A DNA stretch of 64,000 nucleotides from Xenopus tropicalis (taxonomy: Eukaryota > Chordata > Amphibia > Anura > Pipidae): assembly GCF_000004195.4 (NCBI RefSeq), contig NC_030677.2:115965036-116029035 (forward strand). The letters are read 5' to 3'. This document shows, piece by piece, positions 44,954 through 58,100 of the stretch. Numbering within the stretch: position 1 is the stretch's first letter; each line of letters opens with the position of its first letter. The notes under the pieces are model-generated. The model searched no databases. It saw nothing but the letters and a program-made list of their open reading frames with translations, and was not told where the DNA came from. The position numbers were made by a program, and so were the translations under genes.

Positions 44954-45302
44954 TTAAAGCTGGCCATACACGTGGCGATCTCACGATGTTTCGTACGACC
45001 GTCGGTCGCACGAAACATCGTCAGATCCGCCACACACCATTCAGGGCTGAATCGGCAGGTAAGGAGGTAGAAACAATAGGATTTCTACCTCCTTCTGCCG
45101 ATTCAGCTCTGAAGGGAGAATTTTGGTCAGGCGCCTTCTATGGCGCCCGATCAAAATTTTCTAACCTGGCCGATCGGCGAGTCGACCGATATCAGCAGCT
45201 TCCTGCGATATCGGTCGGCTCGCTGACATGCCATACACGCACCGATTATCGTACGAAACGAGGTTTCGTACGATAATATCGGTGCGTGTATGGCCACCTT
45301 AA
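44954..45302. mobile_element. 341-bp MITE, copy 2 (inverted twin of 26204)
   Basis: The element 44958-45298 lies between perfect TTAA copies (44954-44957, 45299-45302). It is the reverse complement of 26204-26544 with the same length, and I saw only one base difference on reading (in the 'gcgtgtatggcatg' phrase). That suggests recent activity. Confidence 0.85.
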
Positions 45303-46455
45303 GACTACACAAATCAAACATTGCTTAGTTCAAAACTAAATTCAATACCTTACTAAAAATAATGAAAGAAATTGCTGAGGGATCTGTAGAATTCTATCAG
45401 TAACTGTATAACTTAGATCAAAGCCCAAGAACAAAAACCAATGAAAAGAAAAACTGCAATTAAGTCAGCAAACAAAAACGATATGCTAACAACTGCTGAA
45501 TAACTAGATAGGAAATACATCACATTAAAATTATATCTTATGTCCAGATGTATAACCTGACAGTTATTATAAAACACAATAGTCTCTCCACATGTATTAG
45601 AAATATATTATACTATAGTTTATATAATATTTCAACCCAAATTCAAGTGGATCATAGAAAACAGTAGTGTCACAAGATTGTGTTAGTAAGCTAGCTCCCA
45701 AATTCATTGGCTATATATTTAAACCATTATCCAAGCTAATGCGCACTAACCAGGTTAGCTTTTTACCTAGACAAAACAACATAAATATGAAAGGGGAGGT
45801 CTACCACAAAACTGCGCTTATTTGCATTCAATAGAAAAATCTAGTTTACCATAAACTGTTTGCAGATCATAAAAAAAAAAAAAAAAATTTTTTTTTTTTG
45901 CACAATAGCAATCTTTTATCTATCTAACGCAATGATCTCCAATCAAAGACTCACCGACTCATTGGATGTTCTACAAATGACCTAAAAGCAGATACTTTTA
46001 GGCCACTGGGCTTATTATACTGTATATTCCTGGCTTGCAAAAACAAACAAAATAAAAGTGTAGTGCCAAATACAGCCTCCAATAGGCTGCCAGTATACAG
46101 AGGGACTACCAATAACCAATCAAAGACGTTATTTTGCAACCCCAAAACTTTTTGCATGCTTGTGCTGCTCTACTATGATTTTGACATTTGAATGTGTCTT
46201 GCAACCTATCTGCTGTAGCAGCGACCTTTATTTGGGTTTATTTACCAGTGCTAGGCGACTTTGCCCCCAAGGCAAACAGTCAAATTCTTATTTTCACAGC
46301 TCTTCCTTCATTTGGTATAACAAACGTAATCAACAGCTTGTTGCTATTGGTCACTGCCTCGGTGTGAATTTGCCCAATGCAGGTAAACATGTTTGTTTGA
46401 TACTGCATCTTCTGTGTCATGCGTTGCTGTAAGGTAGCAACCTTTTCACATGAAC
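45303..46455. other. Intergenic, nothing firmly recognised
   Basis: AT-rich sequence with an A17/T10 run at about 45871-45899. The 46200-46430 stretch may be a dispersed repeat, but no ends are visible. Confidence 0.45.
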
Positions 46456-46768
46456 AGGTATAGGATCCCTTATCTGGAAATCTGTTCTCTGAATTACATT
46501 AAGCCTGTCCCCCATAGATTCCATTTTAATCAAATAATTCAGAATTGTGAAACTCATTTCCTTTTTCTCTGTAGTAATAAAACAGTATCTTGTGCTTGAT
46601 CCCTACTAAGATATAAATAATCCTTACTGGATGCAAAACAACCCTATTGGGTTTAATTAATATTTTATTGATTTTTTAGACTTAAGGTATGGAGATCCAA
46701 GTTAAGGAAAGACCCCTTATCCGGAATACCCTGGGCCCTGAGCATTCTGGATAAGGGTTCCTATACCA
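46456..46768. mobile_element. TA-type MITE, reverse orientation
   Basis: Starts CAGGTATAGGATCCC and ends near GGTTCCTATACC with a slightly decayed tip. It is the inverse of the family copy at 26818-27125, and the interior includes 'aataaaacagtatctt'. Confidence 0.75.
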
Positions 46769-47160
46769 TTACTTGCTTGCTTTTATGTTTCTTGGCTATT
46801 AATAACATCAGCAAATATAAAAAATGCAACCCTATAACCTTTTATCTGCTCCTTTTAAACAGGGACAGTTATAAAAAGAAAGTGTATAGATACCCCCTAT
46901 AAATATAGATACAGCTAATTTCTATTTAGGTTCCCAAGAAAATAAAAATATATGTACCCAAAAATTAGCCACTGGCAACAACATTTATACTACCGACATG
47001 AATGGACCCACACTGAACTCTGACTCTCCACATGACATTTTCTAGGAATAAATAACTCCTGTATTTCATTTTAACTCACGTTGCTATTACTTTTGACCTC
47101 AGTTAGTTAACTTCATACCATAGCTAAACCCGAATAATCTTATAGTACCAATTCATTTAT
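46769..47160. other. Intergenic, nothing recognised
   Basis: AT-rich sequence upstream of the txn promoter island. Confidence 0.5.
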
Positions 47161-47164
47161 TGCT

Positions 47165-47758
47165 TATAAAACACCGAGGCGAGCAGCAGCAGCCACGTTC
47201 TAAATCCGCCAACAAAAGCGGGCACTAAGCTACACAAGGCGCCTTGGGAACCAAGTCACGAGTAATTTTCTGCTATTAACCTCGCCCCTTCGCTAGGAAC
47301 CGTTATACGCGCCTCCTCCCACTTGTCCCAGTTCACACGAGGCTGTTCTAGCCTTACTGAACTTGGCGCATTTCCTACAGTCCACTCCCTCTTCTCGGAA
47401 TATCCTACCGCCATCTTCCCCTGACGCCATAATGCGGCCAGTGGTCCCTAGCCGCACCCATTGCCCAGACTCCCTTGTTGTGCGTAGTCCTCACGTGAAG
47501 GCGCTGATTTTGACCACGCCTTTACAACGCTGGCCTCTCTTTATTGGCTCGGATAGCTTAGTGACCCGCCCATTGCGCTCTAGACCGCGCCTTTTTTTAC
47601 TTTGCTAGAATAGAAAGATATTGTTGTATACGCTATACACTAGCCCCGCCCATTCGCGGGCCCCTCCCCTCCCGGTAATTGCTAGACTTATCTCCTGAGG
47701 TTAGTGCTTTGCTGTGTCACGCTGAGTTTGAAGAAGTCGGCCGTCGCCACTGTCCAAA
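47165..47758 (+). promoter_or_regulatory. txn: txn CpG-rich promoter and 5' UTR
   Basis: A shift to CpG- and GC-rich sequence in an AT-rich setting, ending at the txn start codon. GC boxes such as CCCCGCCC (about 47645) and CCCCTCCCCTCCC (about 47660) lie 90-115 bp before the ATG. There is no clear TATA box, as is common in housekeeping promoters. The transcription start probably lies at about 47690-47720 (inference). Confidence 0.6.
47711..47720 (-). promoter_or_regulatory. txn: Antioxidant-response-element-like site
   Basis: Read on the minus strand it is GTGACACAGC, an exact fit to the core consensus RTGACNNNGC bound by NRF2/small MAF. It lies 39-48 bp upstream of the txn ATG. Mammalian TXN is an NRF2 target, so the site is plausible. 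A 10-base match can also occur by chance, and it may fall in the 5' UTR. Confidence 0.4.
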
Positions 47759-47782
47759 ATGGTTCGACACGTTGAAAGTTTG
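47759..47782 (+). CDS. txn: txn exon 1 (coding part)
   Basis: The ATG has a fair context (CAAAATGG). It encodes MVRHVESL and stops at donor GTAAGC in phase 0. An eight-residue first coding exon matches mammalian TXN. Confidence 0.93.
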
Positions 47783-50090
47783 GTAAGCAATTAATTGTAT
47801 CATGAACGTTGTAAGTTGCTTGACTGAGAAAGATGCTTGGAAAGTACAGGCTTCTTATTTTCCTTTAGCATGAGGGGAAACGGGGACAGAGGAGCTAGTG
47901 CATCCTTATTCAGCATGGCTGGCAAATGCAAACAGCATGAGCAACACATTCCGTTTGAATTCTACTAACCCAAAAATAACATTCATTCAGATGTTCCTAT
48001 TCGTTTATATTCGGATTATTAAAGTTGTGGTAGGTAGGGGAAGAGTGGCTGCTACAGCACTTAAAGGAACCCTCATCCTAAATTAATTACTGACCCAATG
48101 TAAAATAGCTAGGTAACTAGTAGTCTACGTATATTACCCATTTCAAAATGGTTTTTTTTGCACTTTGGGTGGCTAAATACAAAGAACATACTAACCAAAG
48201 CAAAAGTAGGTTCAAAGTTTGCTTTAGGGCTTCTGACCCTCCCCAAGCTATTAAATGTTTCCTTTCATTATTCAAACTGCAGTAGACCTATGCATGCTAT
48301 CTGCTGACTGGTTGCTATGGGTATTCTACCTGGGGCAAACTTTGCACTATTGCAGCATTTTCTGTTAACTAGTTAAGGCTTTCCGACACACATTAATTTG
48401 ACTTCTTTCTAAAAGACTAATATTAACACTGCTCCAGATCAGGGTCCTCAGAACAAGTGTTTTGAATGAGTACACCAGCGCTGACCTTCCTAACAAGAAA
48501 TACAGCTTGGGTGATAATGCCAGTCAGTATGTAAGAGGTTAATCAGCTGACCCAGGACAGGATGAGATTGCATTTTGATGTTGATTCAAGCAGAATCAAC
48601 ATCAACACTGTTAGGCCAGTTTGTAATCCAATATCTAAATCTTCAAGGGTTCACTTTTAACCTGCATTTGGTTTAATTGCTACCGAGTAGCACACTATCT
48701 AGAAGAAGACTTAAAAATTGCATACTCCCATGCATTCTCAACATACCCTACTAAAAGAAATAAAAGAAAATGTTGTATAATTGAAACTGAGTAGGTTATG
48801 TTGCTCAAAATTCATCCTGTTTAATATTTTCTGGTTTAGGCCTCATGGAGATAAAAAGGGTACTTTCAGATGTGACTGGCTCAGGTTGGGTGAACTAGTT
48901 GGATTAGAATTTCACCTCTATTAAGATAAGAATGGATGCAAGAAAGAATGATTTTAAGAACACACTTCAGTTTTTCCATAGAATTTTCATAGATGTTAAT
49001 TTGTTGGGATCATTTTCCACAGTTAAGTTGAACTGCTTGACAGATTTGCTTCTCAAATAATGCTAACATTCCTGAGCCTCATTCATGGTTATTGGAAACC
49101 AGAAGACTCGCTTAAAGCGCTTGTTCACCTTTGGGTTAACTTTTAGTATGATATAGAGAGTAATATTCTGAAACAATTTACGATTGGTCTTCTTCTATTT
49201 TTTTTTTGTAGTTTTTTTTAGATATTTCAGTTCAGGAGCTTTCCAGTTTGAATTTTCAGCAGTTATTTGGTTGCTAGGGTCCAAGTTACCTTAGCAACCA
49301 GGGAGTGGTGTGGATAAGTGACTGAAGTATGAATAGGAGAGGGCCTGAATAGAAAAGAAAGTTACAAAGAGTAACGATAAAACTGTCACCTCACAGAGCA
49401 ATCGGGGTTTTTTTGGCTGCTGGGGTCAGTGACCCCCATTTGAAAACTGCAAAGAGCTGGAAGAAGGTTGCAAATAATAATAATAAAAAAAAAAAAAACT
49501 ATAACAAATAAATAATGAAGACGATTGAAAATTTGCTTAGAATAGGTAATTCTATAACATACTAAAATTTAGCTTTAATGGGCAACTGTCTATTAAAGAT
49601 GACATATAGTGAAAAAGTAATAAGTATTTGCCGTGGTATTATACACCAAAAATAGAAGAAAAACTCATTTAAAACTTTTGTGCACTGTTTTAATAAAAAC
49701 TGATTTAAGAATTGTTTATGCTGCCAAGCCTTTCAGCATCTCTTGGGCACTTTCCCAGGCTGTTGAGCAATGGCAGCCCTTTGCCTTAAAGGATGCCAGC
49801 CAGCCTTTATCTTGCGCACCGCCACTGCAGTTTGATGTAGTTGTCAGAGAGCTGCCATGAAAGGGTGTGGTTTGCTAATAAATGGGAGGGGATTGGGTAT
49901 CTAGTGGATATATTGGCATGGGCAGTTTTGACTTACTGGGCAGCTGTACAGTCATCGCTGATTTGTAACTGGGGAAGATTTATGGGAAGCTCCAGTAAAG
50001 GTACAAGTTTGATTGTAATTATTACACTACATAGGCTTCATATATTTATCATGGGTTTTGTGATGAGGGTGCTTTTGCCAGATGAGATAG

Positions 50091-50122
<32 letters not shown>

Positions 50123-53100
50123 CTATTTATTTTAAATAAATATTTGTGTAATTGTTTATTTCTCCCTAGCTTTCTCTTTGGGTACTGAGTGCTTTTGTAC
50201 TTTTAGGGCACTCGTACAGGGTGATTCTCCATTAGAGAAACACTCCAAATTGGCATTTAAGCAAATCCATTTAAGTGAATTGCACTCTGTTCTTTTAAAT
50301 GGATAATCACTCAGAAATACAGCAGTGAATATTTCTGAATGATCATCATCTGGTCCATGAGAGCACTGTGCAGAACCAGATGATTTCCATTCGGGTTACC
50401 AGAGGGGCAATTGGTAGCCCCTGCTTTGTGTCGGGTTTCCTGGACACATCCATTCATAAATTTACTAACATTGTTTGCATGTTTATTAAACAGTCAAAGT
50501 AATAATCACTTTCATTTATTTTCCCTCATGGGTATTTTCTTACAAGGTGTTTGTCAAGCACCAAGGGCGTTGTCTCTGTTAGCATCACTAGATCCCAGAT
50601 GCAGAAGCTTCATCTGATGGCAGCAGTGTGTAAGATATTGTGTGAGGAATGCCTCCTTCAGATACATTTGACTAATAAGACCACTTTATATTTTCTCAGT
50701 CATACTTACTTGTTCCTAGCACAGATCATAGTCTTATTCTAAAAATTTAGCAGCAGTCTTTAAATACTCAGGTGCTTTGTTTAGCTTATTATACAGCAGT
50801 ACTTCTTATAAAGCACCTGTTTTTTTGCACTTTTTTGACCAGTTGTGGTTCTCGTTCCAAGCTGTTTTTTTTCTCCATCAGAAACATATTAAAGAGGACA
50901 TATTGTGCGAAAACAATATTTATGCCAATGAATTGTGCTCATCTAAATTATAGAAGGAGTGTGCTTTTAAAAGTAATGTTATGGCTCATTTTTTCCCCAC
51001 CACTGGTCCTTCCCACCTGGTCCACTTTCTTCTGTTTTCTTTTCCCAAACACTGAGGGGGGAGTGGCACTGAGCCAGTCGCCCGGTAATCTGACCTTATC
51101 CATTACTGATGCCTGTCTCTGCTTGTGTGACAGCGGGGCTGTGAAGAATGGCTATCCCCTTCCTATTGTGCTTAGGACACGCCCACCCCTCATTTGAAAC
51201 ATGGACAGGTACCTGAGAGGATCTATAGGGAGCTCCTGTAAAGGGGCCATTTTTACAGATAGTATTCATTTTTAGATCAAAGTGAAACCAGCACCATATA
51301 TTATTTATAATTGCCTACAAAATTAAAGTTTTTTTTTTTATCCTAAATATGCAAGACATGTGAAAAAAGCTGAAAATATCAGTTTGATTGTAAGAGTAAA
51401 CAAAACAAAAAAACCTTTCCATTTGATTCCATTAGTGGATTATCCAAGTAAAATTCAGACCAATAAAATAAATTGCTAGCAGCACAGCTAGTTTATTCAA
51501 TATACTGCCGCATGTAGTAGGCAGTGTCAATTGTAGGTGCCTTCTTGGGTTTCCTCTGGGTACTCCAGTTTCCTCCCACACTCCAAATACATACAGTCAG
51601 GTTAATTAGCATCTAATGAAATTAACCCGAGTGTGTGTAAATACGATAGGCACCTTAGACTGTGAGCTCCCCTGTGATGAACAGCTAGATCAGCAAGCTT
51701 GCCCATTCATGTGTGTGGTCATATTGCAAAACCTCATTCAGAATGAGCGGCTGGTGCATCCACCATTTATTTTTGGAAATTCATACACACCTGTTATCCA
51801 GAAAGCTTTATATTAATGAAAGTGCATTTTGCAGATAATTCTAATTTTTCAAACAATTTATTTTTTTCTCTGTAATAATAACAGTATCTTGTACTTGATC
51901 GTGACAAAGCTACAGGAATCCATATTGGTAGAAGAAGAAAAAAAATCCTATTGGGTTGGCTTTATCCAGGGCTGTGGAGTCGGTAGATAAATTCTCCGAC
52001 TCCTCAGTTTCTGATACTTCCGACTCCTCTGTTTTTAATATGCTAATGTATTTTATACATTCATTGAAGGAAAGGAAGGAGACATACATGTCATTTAACC
52101 ACAGAACCTACTGGCTAGGATGCCAACACTCGACTGTATTGCCCAATTAAAGCACGTATACAAGTATTTCTAGTCCTGCAAATTTTCTTTACTTAATTAG
52201 TTATCAGTGAGAGTTAGGCTAGGTTCACAGTGGGCATTTTGTTCCCTGTAACAGAGGAACACGACGCAGTGGAGCTGCTGCACCTTAACTGTGCGTTACG
52301 TCCCATTTAGTGAAGCAAACAGTCAATGAAAAGCATGCTTCATGGTCACTCAACGGGTTCGTTTATGCACGGCGTGCATTGGGCTTTATTCTTATAGCAG
52401 AGAAGTAATTTATTATGACTGTTTGTGAATTCGGACATTTAAACTTGCTTTGTTAATTTTTTTATTCCCATTTAAATTTAGTCGGAGTCGGTTCATTTTT
52501 TTCCGACTCCAGGTACCCAAAATTGCCTCCGACTCCCTGGGTTTATCTACTGTTTAAATGATTTTTAGACTTATTGGGGAATGTAATATAGGTTGCTAAT
52601 GGCATAAATGTTCACAAACAAATATTCCTATTACAAACAATTTTGCCTTTGCACAAATACAATATTTCTTTTGATTACCCTTTGCCGCACATGCAACAGA
52701 GGATAGAGATTGTGAATTGTTTTAGCTTACGCCAGTGTGCAGTATATGTAATATAATGTGTTATGTCTTAGTTACGCCATCTTAAACATTTGCAATTTTG
52801 CAATTAAAATTCACAATGCAATCAAAAATGAAATATATAACATCGCAAAATGCAAATTATTTTTATTTATGAGCAGTTTTTTTCCGTTTGCGACTTTTAT
52901 TTTATTCCTCCCCTTAAAGTATAGTGATCCAAATTAAGGATAAAGTTCTGATCCGGAAATCCAAACGTTCTGGATAATAGATTCTATACATGTACTAAAA
53001 GATTTAGTAGCATAAAAAGATACTTTACAAAATTCAGTCCTATTTTTAGATATACAATGGCAAAAACTTGTTCTTGTCATAACATATTTTCTGAGTTGCC

Positions 53101-55086
53101 TGAGTGCAAAGAACAGTTCTGTCATTCGTAGTTCTGCGCAGTAATACTAAGCAATTCCTGAACAGAACTGCACCAACAGTGAAATGCTGGTTGTGTTTTT
53201 TTACCTGTCTGGAGGGGAGGATTCTATCCACACAGGACAGCAAGGTACACTGGCTGGGGGTGAATTAAATTTGCATGGAACTGCTGAACATGAAAGCATG
53301 TAATGAATCGATACAGTTGGGCAAGTGTCTGGATTAATTATTACAGATCTTTTAGGTCTTCCATGTTTGTTGCCTGCTTTATTAAATATTAAACACAGCC
53401 TTGTGCTCTCTGCCAGTGTAATTTGAGATTTTTTCTAGTCATAGTTTTTTTTAGTATGAAACCTGATATTGATTTCCTGTATACTGCCATTTAGATCCTT
53501 GCCTTGGTGTACTTACTGGATGGTGGCATAGCGATCTCTTCTTGTTACCTTTCACCTGCATTCCAAGGGCTGGGAACTTAGAAGAATGTATAGCATTCTA
53601 TATAAAGGCCATAAAGTTTCTTACAGTTCTGTACCTTCTGACTGATTTTTTGCTGCAACAAATGTAGGAGCTGCGGCAGCACTTTACCTCCTAATTTACT
53701 GATGTACTGTGCACCTGCTGACATGGTGAAGATGATACTTTCAAAAATGTTCAGTCATCTATCTATTGAAACGTCCTCCTGCCAGCGAACTTGTGTCCAG
53801 ATGGTCAGGTAGTATAGTACAGGTATGGGATCCCTTATCCGGAAACCAGTTATCCAGAAAGTTCTGAATTACAGAAAGACCATCTCCCATAGACTTCATT
53901 ATAAGCAAATAATTTTAATTTTTAAAAATTATTTCCTTTTTCTCTGTAATAATAAAACTGTACCTTGTACTTGATCCCAACTAAGATATAATTAATCCTT
54001 ATTGGAGGCAAAACAATCCTATTGGGTTTATTCAATATTTGAATGATATTTAGCAGGCTTGTGTTATGGAGGTCCAAATTATGGAAAGACCCTTAAATGG
54101 GAAAACCCCAGGTCCCGAACATTCTGGATAACCGGTCCCATACCTGTACAGCATTGGCTAAACTGACTGTCAAAATGTCTGCATTGTATGGCCAGCTGGC
54201 TTTACCTTGTAAGTACCATTAAGCCTGCAAGTGGGTATCAGGTCAGCCTAGCTGCTGGTTCCTATCCTTCAGTGCAATGTGCAGAGTTCTGCCTACACCC
54301 CATCTGCTACTAGGAAAAGGAGGTAGCAGGGAGTGGAACAGATGGACGGGACGGGGAGAATTATTTTTTTTTATAAATCAACCTGAAATACTACTATTTT
54401 TTAGTAAAGCCCTATATTTAGAGGAGTAAAATGCACTGGCACTTTTTTTTTTTCACTCTGTATGTCTCATTTTATTATCTTTATATTCAGGCCCTTTCCT
54501 ATTCATTTTCTAGTCTCTTATTCAATTCACTGCCTGTTTGCAAGGTTAATATGAACCCTAGCAACCAGATAACTGAACAAAAAAAGACTTTAATTGTAAA
54601 TTCTCAGAATATCACAGTCTACATCATATTAAAAGTTCATTTAGGGCTCTGGCACACGGGGAGATTAGTCGCCCGCGACAAATCTCCCTGTTCGCGGGCG
54701 ACTAATCCCCCCGAATTGCCGGTGGGATGGCACACGCTGCGCAGGTGATTTCGGCAAATCGCCGAAGTTGCCTCGCGGGGCACTTTCGGCAATTTGCCGA
54801 AATCGCACCGCCGCGTGTGCCATCCCACCGGCGACTTACATTTTCGCCGGTGGGATGGTAGTTCGGGGAGATTAGTCGCCCAGCGAACAGGGAGATTTGT
54901 TGCGGGCGACTAATCTCCCTGTGTGCCAGAGCCCTTAAAGGTTAACACCTCCTTTAGCCAAGTAAGTCAGATGCTAATATTATTGGAAGGGATGCCATCG
55001 CTTCCGCGGAATGTGTGTTGCAATTTGTGCACAGTTTATCATAATGGACATATATTTGTATTCCTATTTTGAACCGTAAAGGAACA

Positions 55087-55132
<46 letters not shown>

Positions 55133-58100
55133 TTTGTTTTTGTTTTTTTCTTTGTACATTGGACTGCGTTTGTAAATGTGCTCTATAAACTTTGTTAAAT
55201 ATTTACACACAGATACCCCATTACTTATTGACATTTAAAAAAATATATGTATTACACATATCCCATATTTAAAGGAGACCTTTTAAAATCACCCTTATCA
55301 TTAGGGCAGTGATTTAAAAGAAATATTTAAAACTAAAAACTAAAACATATAAACTAAAAACGTTTGCCTCTCCACTGCTCTGGCATTCCACCTGCATTCA
55401 GCGCTTATATACTCTTATATGTGGCTTTATCAGTTTTGGGATGAGTGCAGGTCTGAGTGGGGATGTTTACTCCATTAAAGTTTCTGTCTTGTAACCAGTG
55501 GTGTGCACAAAAATAGCGTTCGGAGTGGGAAGACAAGACAATTGGTTGGGCATGGGTCCTACAAATTAAGGGGATGCATTTGAGTGTTGAAACAATTGAA
55601 TGGTTTTGTATGTTGTTGGGGGTGAGATATTTTATAGTAACTTTTTGTCCTTGCAGGGGAAGCATATTTCCTGGCAGAATCAACTTTAAAATCATTGTAG
55701 TCATAATTTACTTTTTCATTTTTAGGATGAGTTCCAAAATATACTTAAAGAAGCTGGGGATAAACTTGTAGTCGTTGATTTCACAGCAACATGGTGTGGT
55801 CCCTGCAAAATGATTTCCCCTGTCTTTGAGGTAGGTTATGAAAGCTTCTGCATAGCCATTGCATTTATCCAGTATTGTGTGCTTGGAGTTTGCACACACG
55901 TTATCCTGTGGGAAAGTTTAGACTTAAGTGAACTTCTTTAAGTAATGGAAAATTATCTTTTTTTTGTTTTGTACATTGAGTTTACATGTAATAAAATATT
56001 AATTTTGGTCGTATGGTGTTGTAGATTGTGCCTCAATGCACTGAATAACCGACAGCCCATTTTTTAAAAAAATTCTACCATAATGGTAACACACCTGTAA
56101 GTTTTCACTTAGACTCTTGGTTTGTGTTCATGCCCAAGCCAAGAAAGCCTTGGAAAATGCTGAAAAAATGGCAGCATTAGATAAAAGATTCTAGGACTGG
56201 TGCAATTTTTTCCAAACCGAAGCTCTGGTTTGGAGTAAAGTTTTATAATTCAATACGCCAGGGAATGCTTAACATATTGGCACCCCCTTGCTTATTACCC
56301 TACCCTTTAAATTGTAATTTAGATCTATGTGCCTAGTTTTGTTGGGCAAGATTTCATATTGACAGTTTAATTTATAGTCTGCATATTTATTTGATTTCAA
56401 CTTTCAACTAAATGAATTTTTCAGGTATTTGTAATTTTATCTAGATAAGGAAGCAGTAGTGTTTGTTAAATAGTGTTTAAATGTCCAAAATACTTATTCT
56501 GTTCTCTTTTCCCAGAAACTAAGTGTAGAAAATCCGGATGTTGTTTTCATAAAAGTGGATGTTGATGACGCACAGGTGTGTTATGTTTTGTTTTTATGTT
56601 ATTCTGATTTAATAAAACATATTAAATTGCCTATAATTCTTGTGCAAGTATGCTGAACTCATACAATTTACTTTTCGGTATTTTTTAGCCATTTAAGCTT
56701 CTTCTGAGTTACACAGGAAGTTGCATTACAGAATTCAGACAAAAGCAAATTCTAGAAATGGAAAGTTTCTCTTAGTATAATTCTGGGACAGTTTGCTTTT
56801 GTTGGTGTTTGCCTATCGGTTCTGCTTCATTCTAGCTAGAAATGTAAACACTATAGGGTCTTGGGCAGGCATACAAACCCATATTTGTTGTAAAACTAGA
56901 TTTCTTTCTCAATTATATTTCTTTCTTGTGCAGTGTTTTTCATATTCTTATTGTCTGTCCTTCAGACTTATGCTTGGTTGCTAGGGAAGCGGGGCCCTAG
57001 CCACCAGGTAAGTTTAAATTTCAAATTGGAGAGGTAAAGAAAAAAGTAAAATACCCAGACAAAGTCTCCTAACATGCCATTGTCTTTATGGCAATTAAAA
57101 TCTAATTACAAATGGACCCCTTTAATGGTAATCTCATGCCAAAATCTGTGATGTCTACTCTTTTAAGAGTATATATGCACAAGATTTGGCAAAGCAGCAA
57201 ACTACCGGTACAAAAACTCTTGAAACCACCTGTTGTGCTTCCTGTTTACATAAAAATGGAAACGGCATGACACACAGATAAACGCCTCTAACAGCTGCAT
57301 CAGGTGGCTTCTATCAAAATAAATTGGGTTTGGCATAGATCGTTTCAGGCCTTTCTCTGCCAGCCCACAAACTGCCTCATTCAAAATTAGTTTTAAATTA
57401 CTTGGGAAATGTTGTTGTATATGTGATCACCTCCTATATCTGAGACCTGTTCTCTTTAACTTTCCCTTGTCTGAAGTTGATCTGTGCTCTTTTGTATCCT
57501 TATTAGAATAGGCAGCATTGCTTGTTATTTAGCAGTCAAATTTAGTAATGCTCATATTGTAACTGTAGCTCACTTTGCCCTTTTAAGCAACCAAGTGATA
57601 CACTGTTTCTTTAATAGATACTGTCCTGATTCTTACCTGCTCATTTCTTTGCTGGCAAAGAGAATCCTATTTTGCATTATGGCAAGAATTTCAGTTTTAT
57701 TTTCAGGATCAGAACCTGTGTTTCACAAGATAAAAACAGGGTCAGTCAATACCTCAGTGGCCCATAAACATTTACTTCTCTGCTGCTCTTCCTGTGTTCC
57801 TTAGTTAACAATGAGAGTAAAAGAGAGAGGCTAATGTACCACCAATGATTTCATTGGCATCTGCCTATTGTTGTCAGGATTTCAGCCCTCTGCATTGTTA
57901 GAGGTGGCAAGGGGGCAATAGAAGTTTAGCTCAGACTGTGTAAATGGATGCATTGTACAGAAATACATACAATATGAGCCTCTAATGTAACAAAAATGTG
58001 TTACACTTAAAATATAACCAATTATGTGATTAAACTTTTTAATTATCCACTATCCAGACAAAGGTATGGTTATGAAGGTGTTACCAGTGTTTTTTATTTA

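Larger units (their letters stand above)
51788..52994. mobile_element. TA-type MITE copy broken by two other elements
   Basis: The pieces at 51788-51966, 52541-52573 and 52914-52994 line up in order with the reverse-orientation copies at 46456 and 53820. The breaks are filled by a hAT-type element and a Harbinger-type element. It lies in txn intron 1. Confidence 0.75.

Noticed and set aside
47363..47608. 81-codon frame in the txn promoter region
   Set aside because: The GC-rich CpG island lowers stop frequency; there is no homology that I recognise, and it lies before the txn start.
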